In this document: positions 1 through 8,690 of the stretch, in pieces | How positions within the stretch are numbered: the stretch's first letter is position 1 | How the letters are laid out: each line of letters begins with the position of its first letter | Assembly (NCBI RefSeq): GCF_035607535.1 | Contig: NZ_JAYDZX010000003.1 | Span: 186,001 to 250,000 of the forward strand | Source of the DNA: Salinimicrobium sp035607535 | GTDB taxonomy: Bacteria > Bacteroidota > Bacteroidia > Flavobacteriales > Flavobacteriaceae | DNA: 64,000 nt | Direction: 5' to 3' | The notes under the pieces: generated by a model | Told to the model about the DNA's origin: nothing | Databases searched by the model: none | What the model saw: the letters and a program-made list of their open reading frames with translations, nothing else | Position numbers and translations under genes: made by a program

Positions 1-28
1 CTCACGTCTCAAATCTAATATCTCAAAT
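1..28. repeat. degenerate 7-bp tandem array
   Basis: Four consecutive heptamers (CTCACGT, CTCAAAT, CTAATAT, CTCAAAT) fill the window's left edge just before the first start codon. The array may continue to the left of the window. Similar 7-bp-period arrays occur at 5357-5385, 40924-40986 and 41015-41042. Confidence 0.55.
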
Positions 29-36
29 CAAAAAAC

Positions 37-1047
37 ATGAAAATTATAGTTCCTATGGCGGGTCGCGGTTCGCGGCTTCGTCCACATACCTTAACAGTTC
101 CCAAACCTTTAATTCCCATTGCGGGCAAGCCTATCGTACATCGCCTGGTTGAAGATATCGCTAAAGTTCTCGATGAGAAGATAGACGAGATCGCTTTTAT
201 CATTGGAGAAGACTTTGGTGAAAAAGTTGAAACCGACCTTAAGAACATAGCAACAACCCTTGGTGCAAAAGGCACAATTTATTATCAGGATAAACCTCTT
301 GGAACGGGGCACGCTATAATGTGCGCAAAGGACTCTCTGGAAGGTCCTGCAGTGATCGCATATGCCGATACACTTTTTAAAGCCGATTTTACGTTAGATA
401 AAGAAGCCGATGCGGTAATATGGGTGAAACAGGTAGAAAATCCTTCAGCTTATGGCGTAGTGCAGTTAAACGAGAAACGGGAGATCACCGACCTTGTTGA
501 GAAACCATTTGAATATGTTTCAGATCTTGCTGTTATTGGGATCTACTACTTCAAGGATGTAGCGGTTCTAAAAAATGAACTGCAGGGAGTTCTTGATAAC
601 AACATCATTCGTGGAGGAGAATACCAGATCAATGATGGGATAGAAGCCATGAAGCAGAAGGGTGCCAGATTTGTTCCCGGCAAGGTTGATGAATGGATGG
701 ATTGCGGAAATAAGCAGGTGACAGTGGAAACAAATACGAGAATGCTGAATTTCCTTCAGGAAGATGGGGAAAAACTTGTGGCTTCGAATGTTGAAATGGA
801 AAATTCTGAGATCATTGAGCCTTGCTTTATTGGAGAAAATGTAGTGCTCAAAAATGCCAAGATCGGACCTAATGTTTCTATTGGTAATGGCACTAAAGTG
901 AAAAACTCGACCATAAAGAACAGCCTTATCCAAACCTTTGCTGAGGTGGAGAACGCGGAATTAAATAATGCAATGATAGGTAACTTCGCCAGGTTCAATG
1001 GTAAGTTCACAGAAATAAGTATTGGAGATTATTCGGTACTTGAATAA
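37..1047 (+). CDS. sugar-phosphate nucleotidyltransferase
   Basis: Cytoplasmic NTP transferase of 336 residues expected to join a sugar-1-phosphate to a nucleotide. The N-terminal half has the family signature: GRGSRLRP at residues 9-16 followed by PKPL and GKP. After about residue 245 come hexapeptide-like repeats (GENVVLKNAKIGPNV and following) that suggest a left-handed beta-helix tail. It resembles glucose-1-phosphate thymidylyl/uridylyltransferase-type enzymes, but the sugar cannot be read from sequence. It leads a same-strand run with the TPR, DUF4292 and EnvC genes, which suggests an envelope role. The start fits because the glycine-rich motif directly follows the initial beta strand. 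Confidence 0.88.
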   Translation: MKIIVPMAGRGSRLRPHTLTVPKPLIPIAGKPIVHRLVEDIAKVLDEKIDEIAFIIGEDFGEKVETDLKNIATTLGAKGTIYYQDKPLGTGHAIMCAKDSLEGPAVIAYADTLFKADFTLDKEADAVIWVKQVENPSAYGVVQLNEKREITDLVEKPFEYVSDLAVIGIYYFKDVAVLKNELQGVLDNNIIRGGEYQINDGIEAMKQKGARFVPGKVDEWMDCGNKQVTVETNTRMLNFLQEDGEKLVASNVEMENSEIIEPCFIGENVVLKNAKIGPNVSIGNGTKVKNSTIKNSLIQTFAEVENAELNNAMIGNFARFNGKFTEISIGDYSVLE

Positions 1048-1068
1048 TTTCCGAAGCATTTAAAATGC

Positions 1069-2427
1069 ATGAAAAAACATCTTTACATAATCTCATTTTT
1101 GACCCTGCTGCAGCCCGGGCATCTTTTCTATGCCCAGGAGAAGCCGGTGGTAGAAATGGCGCAGGATGACCTGGGGGATGTAAAAGATGCTTTTCAGGAA
1201 TTTTTTTTTGAAGCCCTTAAGCAAAAGGCAATTGAAAATCATCAAAAGGCGATTGATGCCCTGGTGCAAAGCCTGGCATTAAAGTCCGATGAGCCGGTGG
1301 TGTACCTGGAGCTTGGGAAAAACTATAATGCCTTAAGCAAATACTCACAAGCCGCTGTATATTTAGAGAAGGGACGCAAAGCAGCTCCCAAAAATGAGGG
1401 TATGCTTGAGGAACTTTACACAACTTATTTTCAAAGTAAGGAGTACGACAAAGCTCTGCCGGTGGTAAAGGATCTTGCGCGTCTTAATCCGGCATTTTCT
1501 GAGGATCTGGTAAATCTTTATATACAGAACGAGCAGTATGATGCTGCCCTCGCTCTACTTGATTCCCTAGATCTCAAAAAAGGATCCAGCACCTACAGGG
1601 AAAGTCTTCGACGGCAGGTTTATGCACGCACTAATAATGTGGAGGCCCAGATTAGTGACCTGGAGGAGAATATTGAAGAAGATCCTCAGAATGAACAGGA
1701 TTATTTGAACCTCATATTTGTCTACAGTGAGAACGGACAGGTAGAAAAAGCTTTCGAGACAGCAAAAGAGCTCCTTGAAATGAACCCCGATTCACAACTG
1801 GTGCATTTGGCTCTCTACAAGTTCTATATTACTGAAAATGAATCGGAAGAGGCAGTAAATTCAATGAGGATTCTGCTTGAGAGCGACCAAATAGATGAAG
1901 TAACAAAGTATCAGGCCCTCAATGATTTTTTACTTTATGTTACAGAGACCCCATCTTTGGAAGCAGATTTGATACAGCTGGTAGAAGTGTTTTCAGAAAA
2001 AGAGAATAACAAAAAAGTATATAAGCAGCTGGGGACCTTCTTTATGGAAAAAGGAAATGAGGAACTGGCTTTAAATTATTTCAAAAATGCACTGGAGCAC
2101 GAAAAGGATGATTTCGGCCTTTTTCGGGATGTAATAAAACTGGAAGCCGAAGCCCGAAATTTTGAGGAGGTGAACCGTCTTGCTCAGAAAGGCCTTGAGA
2201 TCTTCCCGACACAGGCCTGGTTGTTTTTAATGACAGGAACTGCCAACAATGCTCTTAATGAATTTAAACAAGCTGAAGAAGCTCTTTTAACGGGGATTGA
2301 CTATCTCATTGATGACCCGCAAACAGAAAAAGAATTTCAGAAGCAGCTGGCCATAGCATATCAAGGTCAAAACAAGACCGAAAAAGCCGAAGAAGCTCTG
2401 GACAAAGCTAAAAACCTAGAAAATTAG
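1069..2427 (+). CDS. TPR-repeat periplasmic protein
   Basis: This 452-residue protein has a Sec signal peptide at about residues 1-22 (a hydrophobic core ending in FYAQ). From about residue 50 to the end it is built of tetratricopeptide-like helical pairs, such as the stretch with VYLELGKNYNALSKYSQAA. It is probably a periplasmic or outer-membrane-facing scaffold for protein contacts; no enzymatic motif is visible. It sits 21 nt after the nucleotidyltransferase and 6 nt before the DUF4292 lipoprotein, so it is likely in the same operon. A run of nine T (1201-1209) encodes three Phe in a row at about residues 45-47. Confidence 0.85.
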   Translation: MKKHLYIISFLTLLQPGHLFYAQEKPVVEMAQDDLGDVKDAFQEFFFEALKQKAIENHQKAIDALVQSLALKSDEPVVYLELGKNYNALSKYSQAAVYLEKGRKAAPKNEGMLEELYTTYFQSKEYDKALPVVKDLARLNPAFSEDLVNLYIQNEQYDAALALLDSLDLKKGSSTYRESLRRQVYARTNNVEAQISDLEENIEEDPQNEQDYLNLIFVYSENGQVEKAFETAKELLEMNPDSQLVHLALYKFYITENESEEAVNSMRILLESDQIDEVTKYQALNDFLLYVTETPSLEADLIQLVEVFSEKENNKKVYKQLGTFFMEKGNEELALNYFKNALEHEKDDFGLFRDVIKLEAEARNFEEVNRLAQKGLEIFPTQAWLFLMTGTANNALNEFKQAEEALLTGIDYLIDDPQTEKEFQKQLAIAYQGQNKTEKAEEALDKAKNLEN

Positions 2428-2433
2428 ATCTTA

Positions 2434-3213
2434 ATGACCTACAAAAATTTATTCGCCCTCCTTTTCGCAGCCCTCTTCCTGGTTTCTTGTAGCAGTACCC
2501 GAAAGGCCAAAATGGGAACTGTAGCCCCCGAAGATGCCGCCGTTGCCGCTGTAATTAATCAACACTACGAGAACGAAGTGGATTTTGAGACCCTGCAGGG
2601 AAGACTTAGCCTCGATTATCAAACCGAGGAGAGGAGCCAAAGTGTCACAGTTAATTTTAGAATGAAAAAAGATGACACTATTTGGATGAGCGGACAATTG
2701 TTGGGAATACCACTTGCAAAAGTTATGATCACTCCAAATTCAGTTCAGTTTTATGAGAAGATCACCAGGACATATTTTGATGGAGATTTCAGCTTGTTGA
2801 GTGATCTTCTTGGCACTCCTTTGGACTATGAAAAGGTTCAGAACTTATTGCTGGGGCAAACCATTTATGATCTTAGGGAGGAAAAATATATGTTGACCGA
2901 ATCTTCCAGAGGATATCAGCTTCAGCCTGAACAGGAAAATTTTCTAAAACGAATGTTCCTTCTTGACGCGGGGAACTTCAAAGCTACTGCCCAGCAACTG
3001 GGGCAGGAAAGGGAAAACAGGAGTGTAACGGTTACCTATCCCGAATATCAAAAGGTACAGGGACAGCTGTTTCCTTCGCAAATCAAGATCATTGCAACAC
3101 AAGGCGCCGAAAATACGCGTATCGATATGACCTTTAGAAACATTGAATTTAACGTTCCTGTTTCATTTCCTTTTTCAATACCTTCGGGCTACGAAGAAAT
3201 TAGCATAGAATGA
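2434..3213 (+). CDS. DUF4292-type lipoprotein
   Basis: Predicted lipoprotein of 259 residues. The signal sequence ends in a lipobox, LVSC, with the lipidated Cys at about residue 19. The rest is a beta-rich domain resembling DUF4292 proteins of Bacteroidetes, which have a LolA/LolB-like fold; this family call is from memory of the pattern. A role in outer-membrane lipoprotein or lipid handling is inference. Its stop overlaps the envC start by 4 nt (ATGA), so the two are translationally coupled. Confidence 0.8.
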   Translation: MTYKNLFALLFAALFLVSCSSTRKAKMGTVAPEDAAVAAVINQHYENEVDFETLQGRLSLDYQTEERSQSVTVNFRMKKDDTIWMSGQLLGIPLAKVMITPNSVQFYEKITRTYFDGDFSLLSDLLGTPLDYEKVQNLLLGQTIYDLREEKYMLTESSRGYQLQPEQENFLKRMFLLDAGNFKATAQQLGQERENRSVTVTYPEYQKVQGQLFPSQIKIIATQGAENTRIDMTFRNIEFNVPVSFPFSIPSGYEEISIE

Positions 3214-4433
3214 GAATAAAGATTCTATTACAGCATGCCCTTGTTGCGGGATTTTTATTAATAGGCCTTCAGGGATTCTCCCAGGTCGATAAGCGGGAAG
3301 AGCTTGAACAGCGAAGGTTGGAGTTGCAGGCAGAAATTCAAAGGATAAATTCGCTGCGTACCTCAAATCTTAAAAAGGAGAAATCCATCCTCACCGAAGT
3401 AGAGGATCTTGATCAACAAATACGGTCTACAGAGAATCTTATTCGCGTAACCAATCAACAGGCCAACCTGCTTACCCGGGAGATCAATACCAACCAGAAC
3501 AGGATTGGGGCACTTCGTAAGGAACTGGAGCAACTTAAGGAGGATTACAGCAAGATGATCCGGCGCTCCTACAAGAGTAAATCTCAGCAGAGCAGGATCA
3601 TGTTCCTGCTTTCTTCGGAAAACTTTTTACAGGCGTATAAGAGGCTTCAATACATGAAGCAGTATGCAAATTACCGGCATCAACAGGGAGAGGAAATAAA
3701 ATTGCGTACCGAAGAACTTCAGAAGCTCAATCAAAGTTTGGCAGAACAGAAAAAGACCAAGGATAAACTTATAGCCGAAAACAGGCAGACTCGTGCCCAA
3801 CTTGAAAAGAGTAGAAAAGAGCAGCAGGGACTTATTGCCGAAGTGCGTAAAAAAGAAGGTCAGTTTGCCACTCAGCTGAAAAGGAAACAGCAGGAGATCA
3901 ATGAAATTGATCGCGAGATTGAAAGGATAATTGAAGAGGCTATTGCAGCAAGTAATGAAGGGGAAGATTCTCCCTCCCGCAGCGTATTTAAACTAACCCC
4001 CGAGGCCAAGGCACTTGCCGCCGATTTCGAAAAGAACAAAGGAAAATTGCCATGGCCGGTAAGAACAGGAACTGTTGTTCTTAGATATGGTACTCAGCCG
4101 CACCCGGTTGTAAAAACAGCTACCATGAACAGTAATGGGGTGAGGATCGCAACAGATCCTGATTCTAAAGCCCGCGCTGTTTTTGGAGGCGTTGTAAGTG
4201 AGATTATCGCTGTGAAAGGCTCGAGCCTAATGGTTATGGTAAGGCATGGAGATTACATCACCATTTATAATCACCTGGACTCTGTTGATGTACGCAAGGG
4301 GCAGGAGGTAGCCCTGGGGCAGGAACTGGGAAGTATTGGCGTAAATAAAACCGATGGCAGGACTACCCTTTACTTCGTTATGTACAAAAATAACCAGAAG
4401 CTCAATCCAGAAGAGTGGATTTATCAGATGTAA
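3210..4433 (+). CDS. envC: EnvC-like murein hydrolase activator, degenerate LytM domain
   Basis: This 407-residue exported protein has a signal peptide (residues 1-25), a long charged coiled coil (about 28-250) and a C-terminal LytM/M23 domain (about 285-405). The zinc ligands of active M23 peptidases appear lost: the usual first His motif reads MNSNGVRIATD, and the usual HxH before the last strand reads TLY. That is the pattern of EnvC-type activators, which switch on amidases at division instead of cutting murein themselves. It ends the four-gene run from position 37. No terminator is visible directly after it. Confidence 0.87.
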   Translation: MRIKILLQHALVAGFLLIGLQGFSQVDKREELEQRRLELQAEIQRINSLRTSNLKKEKSILTEVEDLDQQIRSTENLIRVTNQQANLLTREINTNQNRIGALRKELEQLKEDYSKMIRRSYKSKSQQSRIMFLLSSENFLQAYKRLQYMKQYANYRHQQGEEIKLRTEELQKLNQSLAEQKKTKDKLIAENRQTRAQLEKSRKEQQGLIAEVRKKEGQFATQLKRKQQEINEIDREIERIIEEAIAASNEGEDSPSRSVFKLTPEAKALAADFEKNKGKLPWPVRTGTVVLRYGTQPHPVVKTATMNSNGVRIATDPDSKARAVFGGVVSEIIAVKGSSLMVMVRHGDYITIYNHLDSVDVRKGQEVALGQELGSIGVNKTDGRTTLYFVMYKNNQKLNPEEWIYQM

Positions 4434-4734
4434 AAGATAGACCCCTTCGCTGCTGGAGCCAGGAACTAAGAACCAGGACTATTACCGTTAAATATCTATC
4501 CCGAGTCTAAAGCCAGGTTAGGAATAGGTCAGGAGGATTGGACTATCAGTAGTAAAGGACAACCACTTTGCTGCTGGAGCCAGGAACCAAGAACCAGGGC
4601 TTCGTAGAAGTTAAGGTGCTTTTCTCTAAACCTTTCCGGGTAAAGCTCCGGAGGAGCGAAATATTTTTAGAAACGGATTTGGAATAAAATAGGAGCTCCA
4701 GAGGAGCGGCATATTCCGGTTCAGTTTTAATTGC
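4434..4734. repeat. gene-free interval with two repeat families
   Basis: The interval holds no credible gene. A 29-bp unit beginning GCTGCTGGAGCCAGG occurs twice in direct orientation (4449-4477 and 4570-4598) with one mismatch. Two further short palindromes follow: GCTCCGGAGGAGC at 4645-4657 and GCTCCAGAGGAGC at 4695-4707. Each is followed by a related CGAAATATT/CGGCATATT tail. Similar GCTCC-GGAGC elements are, as I recall, scattered in other Bacteroidetes genomes; a genome-wide count was not possible here. Confidence 0.7.
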
Positions 4735-5250
4735 TTAGGAAGTGACAAACAATGCCTTTAACTCTGTCGCATCCTCAGGTTTCATCTTTCCTGCTAAAAC
4801 AAGACTTAGTTGCTTACGACGTAATGCGGCTTCAAACCTTTTCTTCTCAAGTTCTGTTTCCGGTTCCAGCGGTGGAATATTTACAGGGGTTCCGGTTTCA
4901 TCAACAGCTACAAAAGTGTAAATGGCTTCATTAGCTTTACTTCGTTTTCCGCTTTCCCGATCCTCTACCCAGACATCGATATAGATCTCCATCGAAGATT
5001 TAAAAGCTCTCGAAACCTTAGCTTCCACAGTAACCACGCTTCCAAGAGGTACGGCTTTGTTGAAGGCGACGTGATTGACCGAGGCTGTAACAACTATCCT
5101 GCGGCTGTGGCGCCTTGCGGCGATACTGGCTGCACGGTCCATACGCGCTAGCAGTTCCCCTCCAAAAAGGTTATTTAAAGGATTTGTTTCGCTTGGAAGT
5201 ACGAGATCTGTTAGGGTAGTCTTAGATTCTTCAGGAGTCCTGGCTTGCAT
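4735..5250 (-). CDS. acyl-CoA thioesterase (hotdog fold)
   Basis: This 171-residue single hotdog-domain protein should hydrolyse acyl-CoA to free acid and CoA in the cytosol. The characteristic early segment with N-x-L-F-G-G followed by an M-D-x-A helix is present at about residues 22-42, and a V-T-A-S-V-N-H-V strand follows. The C-terminal 30 residues are charged and helical. It is closest in look to YciA/BACH-type enzymes; chain-length preference cannot be read. It stands alone, with repeat-bearing gaps on both sides. Confidence 0.87.
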   Translation of the reverse strand: MQARTPEESKTTLTDLVLPSETNPLNNLFGGELLARMDRAASIAARRHSRRIVVTASVNHVAFNKAVPLGSVVTVEAKVSRAFKSSMEIYIDVWVEDRESGKRSKANEAIYTFVAVDETGTPVNIPPLEPETELEKKRFEAALRRKQLSLVLAGKMKPEDATELKALFVTS

Positions 5251-5356
5251 TGCTCAAATTTTCGGCAAAGGTAAGGTGCTTTGTTATAAAAGCCGTTAAG
5301 GAGATACTAAAAAAGTGGGCAGGGAGCAGTGGTAAGTAGGCTGTGTGTGATTAAGT

Positions 5357-5385
5357 GATCAGTGTTCAGTGCTCAGTAATCAGTG
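5357..5385. repeat. degenerate 7-bp array (TGATCAG family)
   Basis: Four near-identical heptamers (TGATCAG, TGTTCAG, TGCTCAG, TAATCAG) in phase, inside the 275-bp gap between the thioesterase start and the HU/SPOR gene end. The same heptamer family recurs on the other strand at 41015-41042. Nothing else is recognised in this gap. Confidence 0.6.
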
Positions 5386-5525
5386 TTTGGTGTTACCTTA
5401 TCTTAGGTACTGGAAATTTAGAGCTCATACTTTGAACATCACATTCGGAATGTTTGAAAAGTGCTTTGAATTTAGCAGGTTTATAAACCTACTGCTTACT
5501 AACTACTGAATACTGCCGACTATAA

Positions 5526-6455
5526 CTACAGTTCTTCAACAAGTAGCCAGGCTCCGGGATTTTCCTTTTTGACCCTGTACAGCTCATTTATAGCTTCCCT
5601 GCGAGTTTCATGACTGCTGTAAAGCACCTGATGTAACCCAAAGCGGTTTTCGCCAATCTGCCGGGCTTTAAAGCCCCTGGCTTTTAATTCTTCCACGGCT
5701 TTAGCGGCATTTTCGGCTTCTCTAAAAGCACCTGCAACGATGTGGAAATTTCCGGTTTGTTTTGAAACCTTCAGGGTGACAGCAGGAAGAGGATTGTCAA
5801 TTACAAAAGTTGCCTGTTGGATCTGATTTTCCAGTTGAGAAACTGCTTTTTGTTGCTCGGCAATATTGTGCTCGTTTACCTGATCACTATAAATATTGAT
5901 CCCCGCAGCACCACTCAAGCCTATAGCCAAGAGTCCAACCGCGGCATATTTCATCCAGCGTCCTGCTCTTCTTTCAGGAGTGAAGGCAACAGGAGCCTTT
6001 TCTTCGATTTCCTCAGCGTGTTGCTTGTAGACCTCTCTGGAAATTGTGCTTCGGGTAAATGTGCTGAGACCAAAAGCTTCCTTCATGAAGTTAGTCCCGG
6101 CAGCAGGTTCAAATTGAAGTTTTCCGGCTTCAGTCAAGGTAAAGGAACCTAGTTTCTCCAGATTTACTGTAGTGTTCTTTTCAAGAACAAGCTCCAGCTC
6201 ATTCACAAACTGCTCTATCCTTTCCAGTGCTTCCTCATAGGAAACCTTTTCGGCTTCCATCATGTAGTTCGCTAAAAGACCGTCATTCTTATCTAATTGA
6301 CGGTTAAAGGAAACCGTTTTTTTAGGAGGAAAGAATTCTCCTGTCTGTTCATGAATTCCGGCTGAATGTTGTTGTGTGATAAAAGCTCCGAATCCCGGGA
6401 GGATCACACATTCGTACCGGTAAAGAAGGTCGTGGATGTATTTTGCTACTGCCAT
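5526..6455 (-). CDS. HU-CCDC81 and SPOR domain protein
   Basis: The protein has 309 residues with the start placed at MAVAKYIHDLL, because the 16 extra upstream codons are not family-like. The N-terminal ~130 residues resemble the paired HU-like CCDC81 domains of Bacteroidetes, with the GFGAF loop at 21-25. One membrane helix follows at about 160-180, and a C-terminal SPOR-like domain at about 240-309 (NFHIVAGAF start). SPOR domains bind denuded septal peptidoglycan, so a role linking cytoplasm to the division septum is likely but inferred. It is divergent from dprA. Confidence 0.83.
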   Translation of the reverse strand: MAVAKYIHDLLYRYECVILPGFGAFITQQHSAGIHEQTGEFFPPKKTVSFNRQLDKNDGLLANYMMEAEKVSYEEALERIEQFVNELELVLEKNTTVNLEKLGSFTLTEAGKLQFEPAAGTNFMKEAFGLSTFTRSTISREVYKQHAEEIEEKAPVAFTPERRAGRWMKYAAVGLLAIGLSGAAGINIYSDQVNEHNIAEQQKAVSQLENQIQQATFVIDNPLPAVTLKVSKQTGNFHIVAGAFREAENAAKAVEELKARGFKARQIGENRFGLHQVLYSSHETRREAINELYRVKKENPGAWLLVEEL

Positions 6456-6550
6456 TGAAACAAATGTAGAAAATTTTATTTTCTGAAAAAACAGGCTGCA
6501 CATAAATTATTAACAAATTTTTAAACTACTTTTCGGGCAGTAAAAATGCT

Positions 6551-7651
6551 ATGGAAGAATCTGAATTACAGTATGTTCTGGCGCTGCAGCATGTCCCGAA
6601 TTTAGGGGATGCTTCGGCAAAAAAACTTATTCGGAAGACGGGTTCTGCCGAAGCTGTTTTCAAAGAAAAAAGATCGACGCTTTTAAAAGTCGATGGAATC
6701 GGCAATACCAAACTTGTTGATCTGTTTTCTCCTAAAAATCTTGAAGCAGCTGAAAGAGAATTGGAATATATTTTCCAAAATAATATTGAGACGCTTTACT
6801 ATCAGGACAGCAATTATCCCGAAAAATTAAAGCATTGTCTTGACGGGCCTATCCTTCTTTTCAAACGAGGGAATATGGATCTTAATAACAAAAAGATCTT
6901 AAGCATTGTCGGTACCCGCAGAGCTACTACCCACGGCCTGTCCTTCTGTGAAAAACTCATCGAGGAGCTCGCGCCCCTCGACCCTGTCATTGTTTCCGGG
7001 TTTGCCTATGGAATTGATATCTGTGCTCAAAAGGCTGCCGTAAAACACAAGCTTCAAACTATAGGATGTCTAGCCCATGGCCTTAACCAAATATACCCCG
7101 CAGTACATCAAAAGTACATGGCAGGCGTAGAAGAGAACGGGGGCTTTTTAACCGATTTTTGGAGTACAGACATTTTTGATCGCAACAACTTCCTCAAGCG
7201 AAACCGAATTATCGCCGGCCTTAGCGAAGCCACTGTTGTCATTGAAAGTGCAGAAAAAGGAGGATCACTCGTGTCTGCAGACATAGCCAATTCATATAAC
7301 AGGGAAGTATTCGCCGTTCCGGGTCGTCCTACAGACTTACAGAGCAAGGGATGTAATATGCTTCTTAAGTCCCAGCAGGCACATGTGCTTAGCTCTGCTG
7401 CAGACATTGCCTATATTCTCAATTGGCATCCAAAAAATGACCTGAAGCCGGTACAGAAACAACTTTTTGTGGAACTGGAAGAAGAGGAGGAGGTGCTTTA
7501 TTCTTATTTAAAGGACAAGGGTAAAGAACAACTCGATCTCATCGCGCTCAATCTTAATATTCCCACTTTTAAGGCCGCAACTTTACTGCTCAACATGGAG
7601 CTCAAGGGAGTGGTGCGGCCCTTACCGGGAAAATTGTTTGAAGCAGTTTAG
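6551..7651 (+). CDS. dprA: DNA-processing protein DprA
   Basis: This 366-residue cytosolic protein is expected to load RecA onto incoming single-stranded DNA during transformation. A helix-hairpin-helix-like N-terminus (residues 1-65) is followed by the Rossmann-like core: VGTRRAT at about 116-122, SGFAYGID at about 151-158 and EKGGSLVSAD at about 235-244. A DprA winged-helix end lies at about 305-360. The length is normal. Its 3' end overlaps trpS, on the other strand, by 4 nt. Confidence 0.93.
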   Translation: MEESELQYVLALQHVPNLGDASAKKLIRKTGSAEAVFKEKRSTLLKVDGIGNTKLVDLFSPKNLEAAERELEYIFQNNIETLYYQDSNYPEKLKHCLDGPILLFKRGNMDLNNKKILSIVGTRRATTHGLSFCEKLIEELAPLDPVIVSGFAYGIDICAQKAAVKHKLQTIGCLAHGLNQIYPAVHQKYMAGVEENGGFLTDFWSTDIFDRNNFLKRNRIIAGLSEATVVIESAEKGGSLVSADIANSYNREVFAVPGRPTDLQSKGCNMLLKSQQAHVLSSAADIAYILNWHPKNDLKPVQKQLFVELEEEEEVLYSYLKDKGKEQLDLIALNLNIPTFKAATLLLNMELKGVVRPLPGKLFEAV

Positions 7652-8616
7652 TAGCCTAATTTCCTTCTTACCCTGCTTAATACCTCATCGGCTACTTTCC
7701 TGGCTTTTCCGGCTCCTACGGCAAGTGCTTCTTCAACTTTTTCAGGATTTTCCATGTAGTGGTTATACTGCGCCCGTTCTTTTTCAAATCGGGTGATCAG
7801 GACTTCGTAAAGAGCCTGTTTAGCATGTCCGTAGCCATATCCGCCTGCTTCATAGTTACGGCGCATTTCGGCGGTTTGTTCTTTGGTAGCAACGAGCTTA
7901 TAGATGTTAAAGACATTATCTGTATCGGGATCTTTTGGATCTTCCAGGGGTGTACTATCGGTTTGTATGGCCATGATCTGCTTTCTAAGCTTCTTGTCTG
8001 GCAGGAACAGGTTGATAATATTGCCTTTTGATTTGCTCATTTTTTCACCGTCAGTTCCCGGAACATACATGGTTTCTTCAGAAACTTTGGCATCGGGCAT
8101 AACGAAAGTTTCCCCCATTTTTGCATGGAAGCGGGAAGCCACATCCCGGGTCATTTCCAGGTGCTGTAACTGGTCTTTTCCTACCGGGACAATTTCAGCA
8201 TCATAGAGGAGAATATCTGCAGCCATGAGGATCGGGTAATCAAAAAGTCCGGCATTCACGTCCTCCAGCCTATCGGCCTTATCTTTAAAAGAATGCGCCA
8301 GGGTCAACCTCTGGTATGGGAAGAAGCAATTCAAATACCAGGTGAGTTCGGTTACCTGCGGAATATCACTTTGCCTGTAAAACACCGTTTTTTCAATATC
8401 CAGGCCAAACGCCAACCACGTAGCTGCCGTGGAAAGAGTGTTTTCCCTTAGCACTTCAGGATCTTTTATCTGAGTGAGTGTGTGAAGGTTTGCAATAAAA
8501 AGGAAGGATTCGTTTTTAGGATCGTTTGCCATTTCCACAGCAGGAATAATGGCTCCTAAAATGTTCCCCAGGTGCGGAGTTCCGGTACTTTGTACCCCCG
8601 TAAGAATTCTGGACAT
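7648..8616 (-). CDS. trpS: tryptophan--tRNA ligase
   Basis: Class I aminoacyl-tRNA synthetase of 322 residues that charges tRNA-Trp. The HIGH-equivalent GTPHLGN lies at about residues 12-18, and KMSKSKG marks the second ATP-binding motif near residue 195. The length is typical for bacterial TrpRS. It stands alone on the minus strand, divergent from plsC and convergent with dprA. Confidence 0.96.
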   Translation of the reverse strand: MSRILTGVQSTGTPHLGNILGAIIPAVEMANDPKNESFLFIANLHTLTQIKDPEVLRENTLSTAATWLAFGLDIEKTVFYRQSDIPQVTELTWYLNCFFPYQRLTLAHSFKDKADRLEDVNAGLFDYPILMAADILLYDAEIVPVGKDQLQHLEMTRDVASRFHAKMGETFVMPDAKVSEETMYVPGTDGEKMSKSKGNIINLFLPDKKLRKQIMAIQTDSTPLEDPKDPDTDNVFNIYKLVATKEQTAEMRRNYEAGGYGYGHAKQALYEVLITRFEKERAQYNHYMENPEKVEEALAVGAGKARKVADEVLSRVRRKLGY

Positions 8617-8690
8617 CGGCTTGCTCTATTTTTTCACAAAGGTATCTTTTTTCAAGAATACCTTCAATCCAATTCCTTACTTTTGACCAT

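Noticed and set aside
4434..5525. tRNA or other stable RNA genes in the repeat-bearing gaps
   Set aside because: No cloverleaf, GTTCRANYC T-loop or CCA-type end could be found in these or the other larger intergenic regions.
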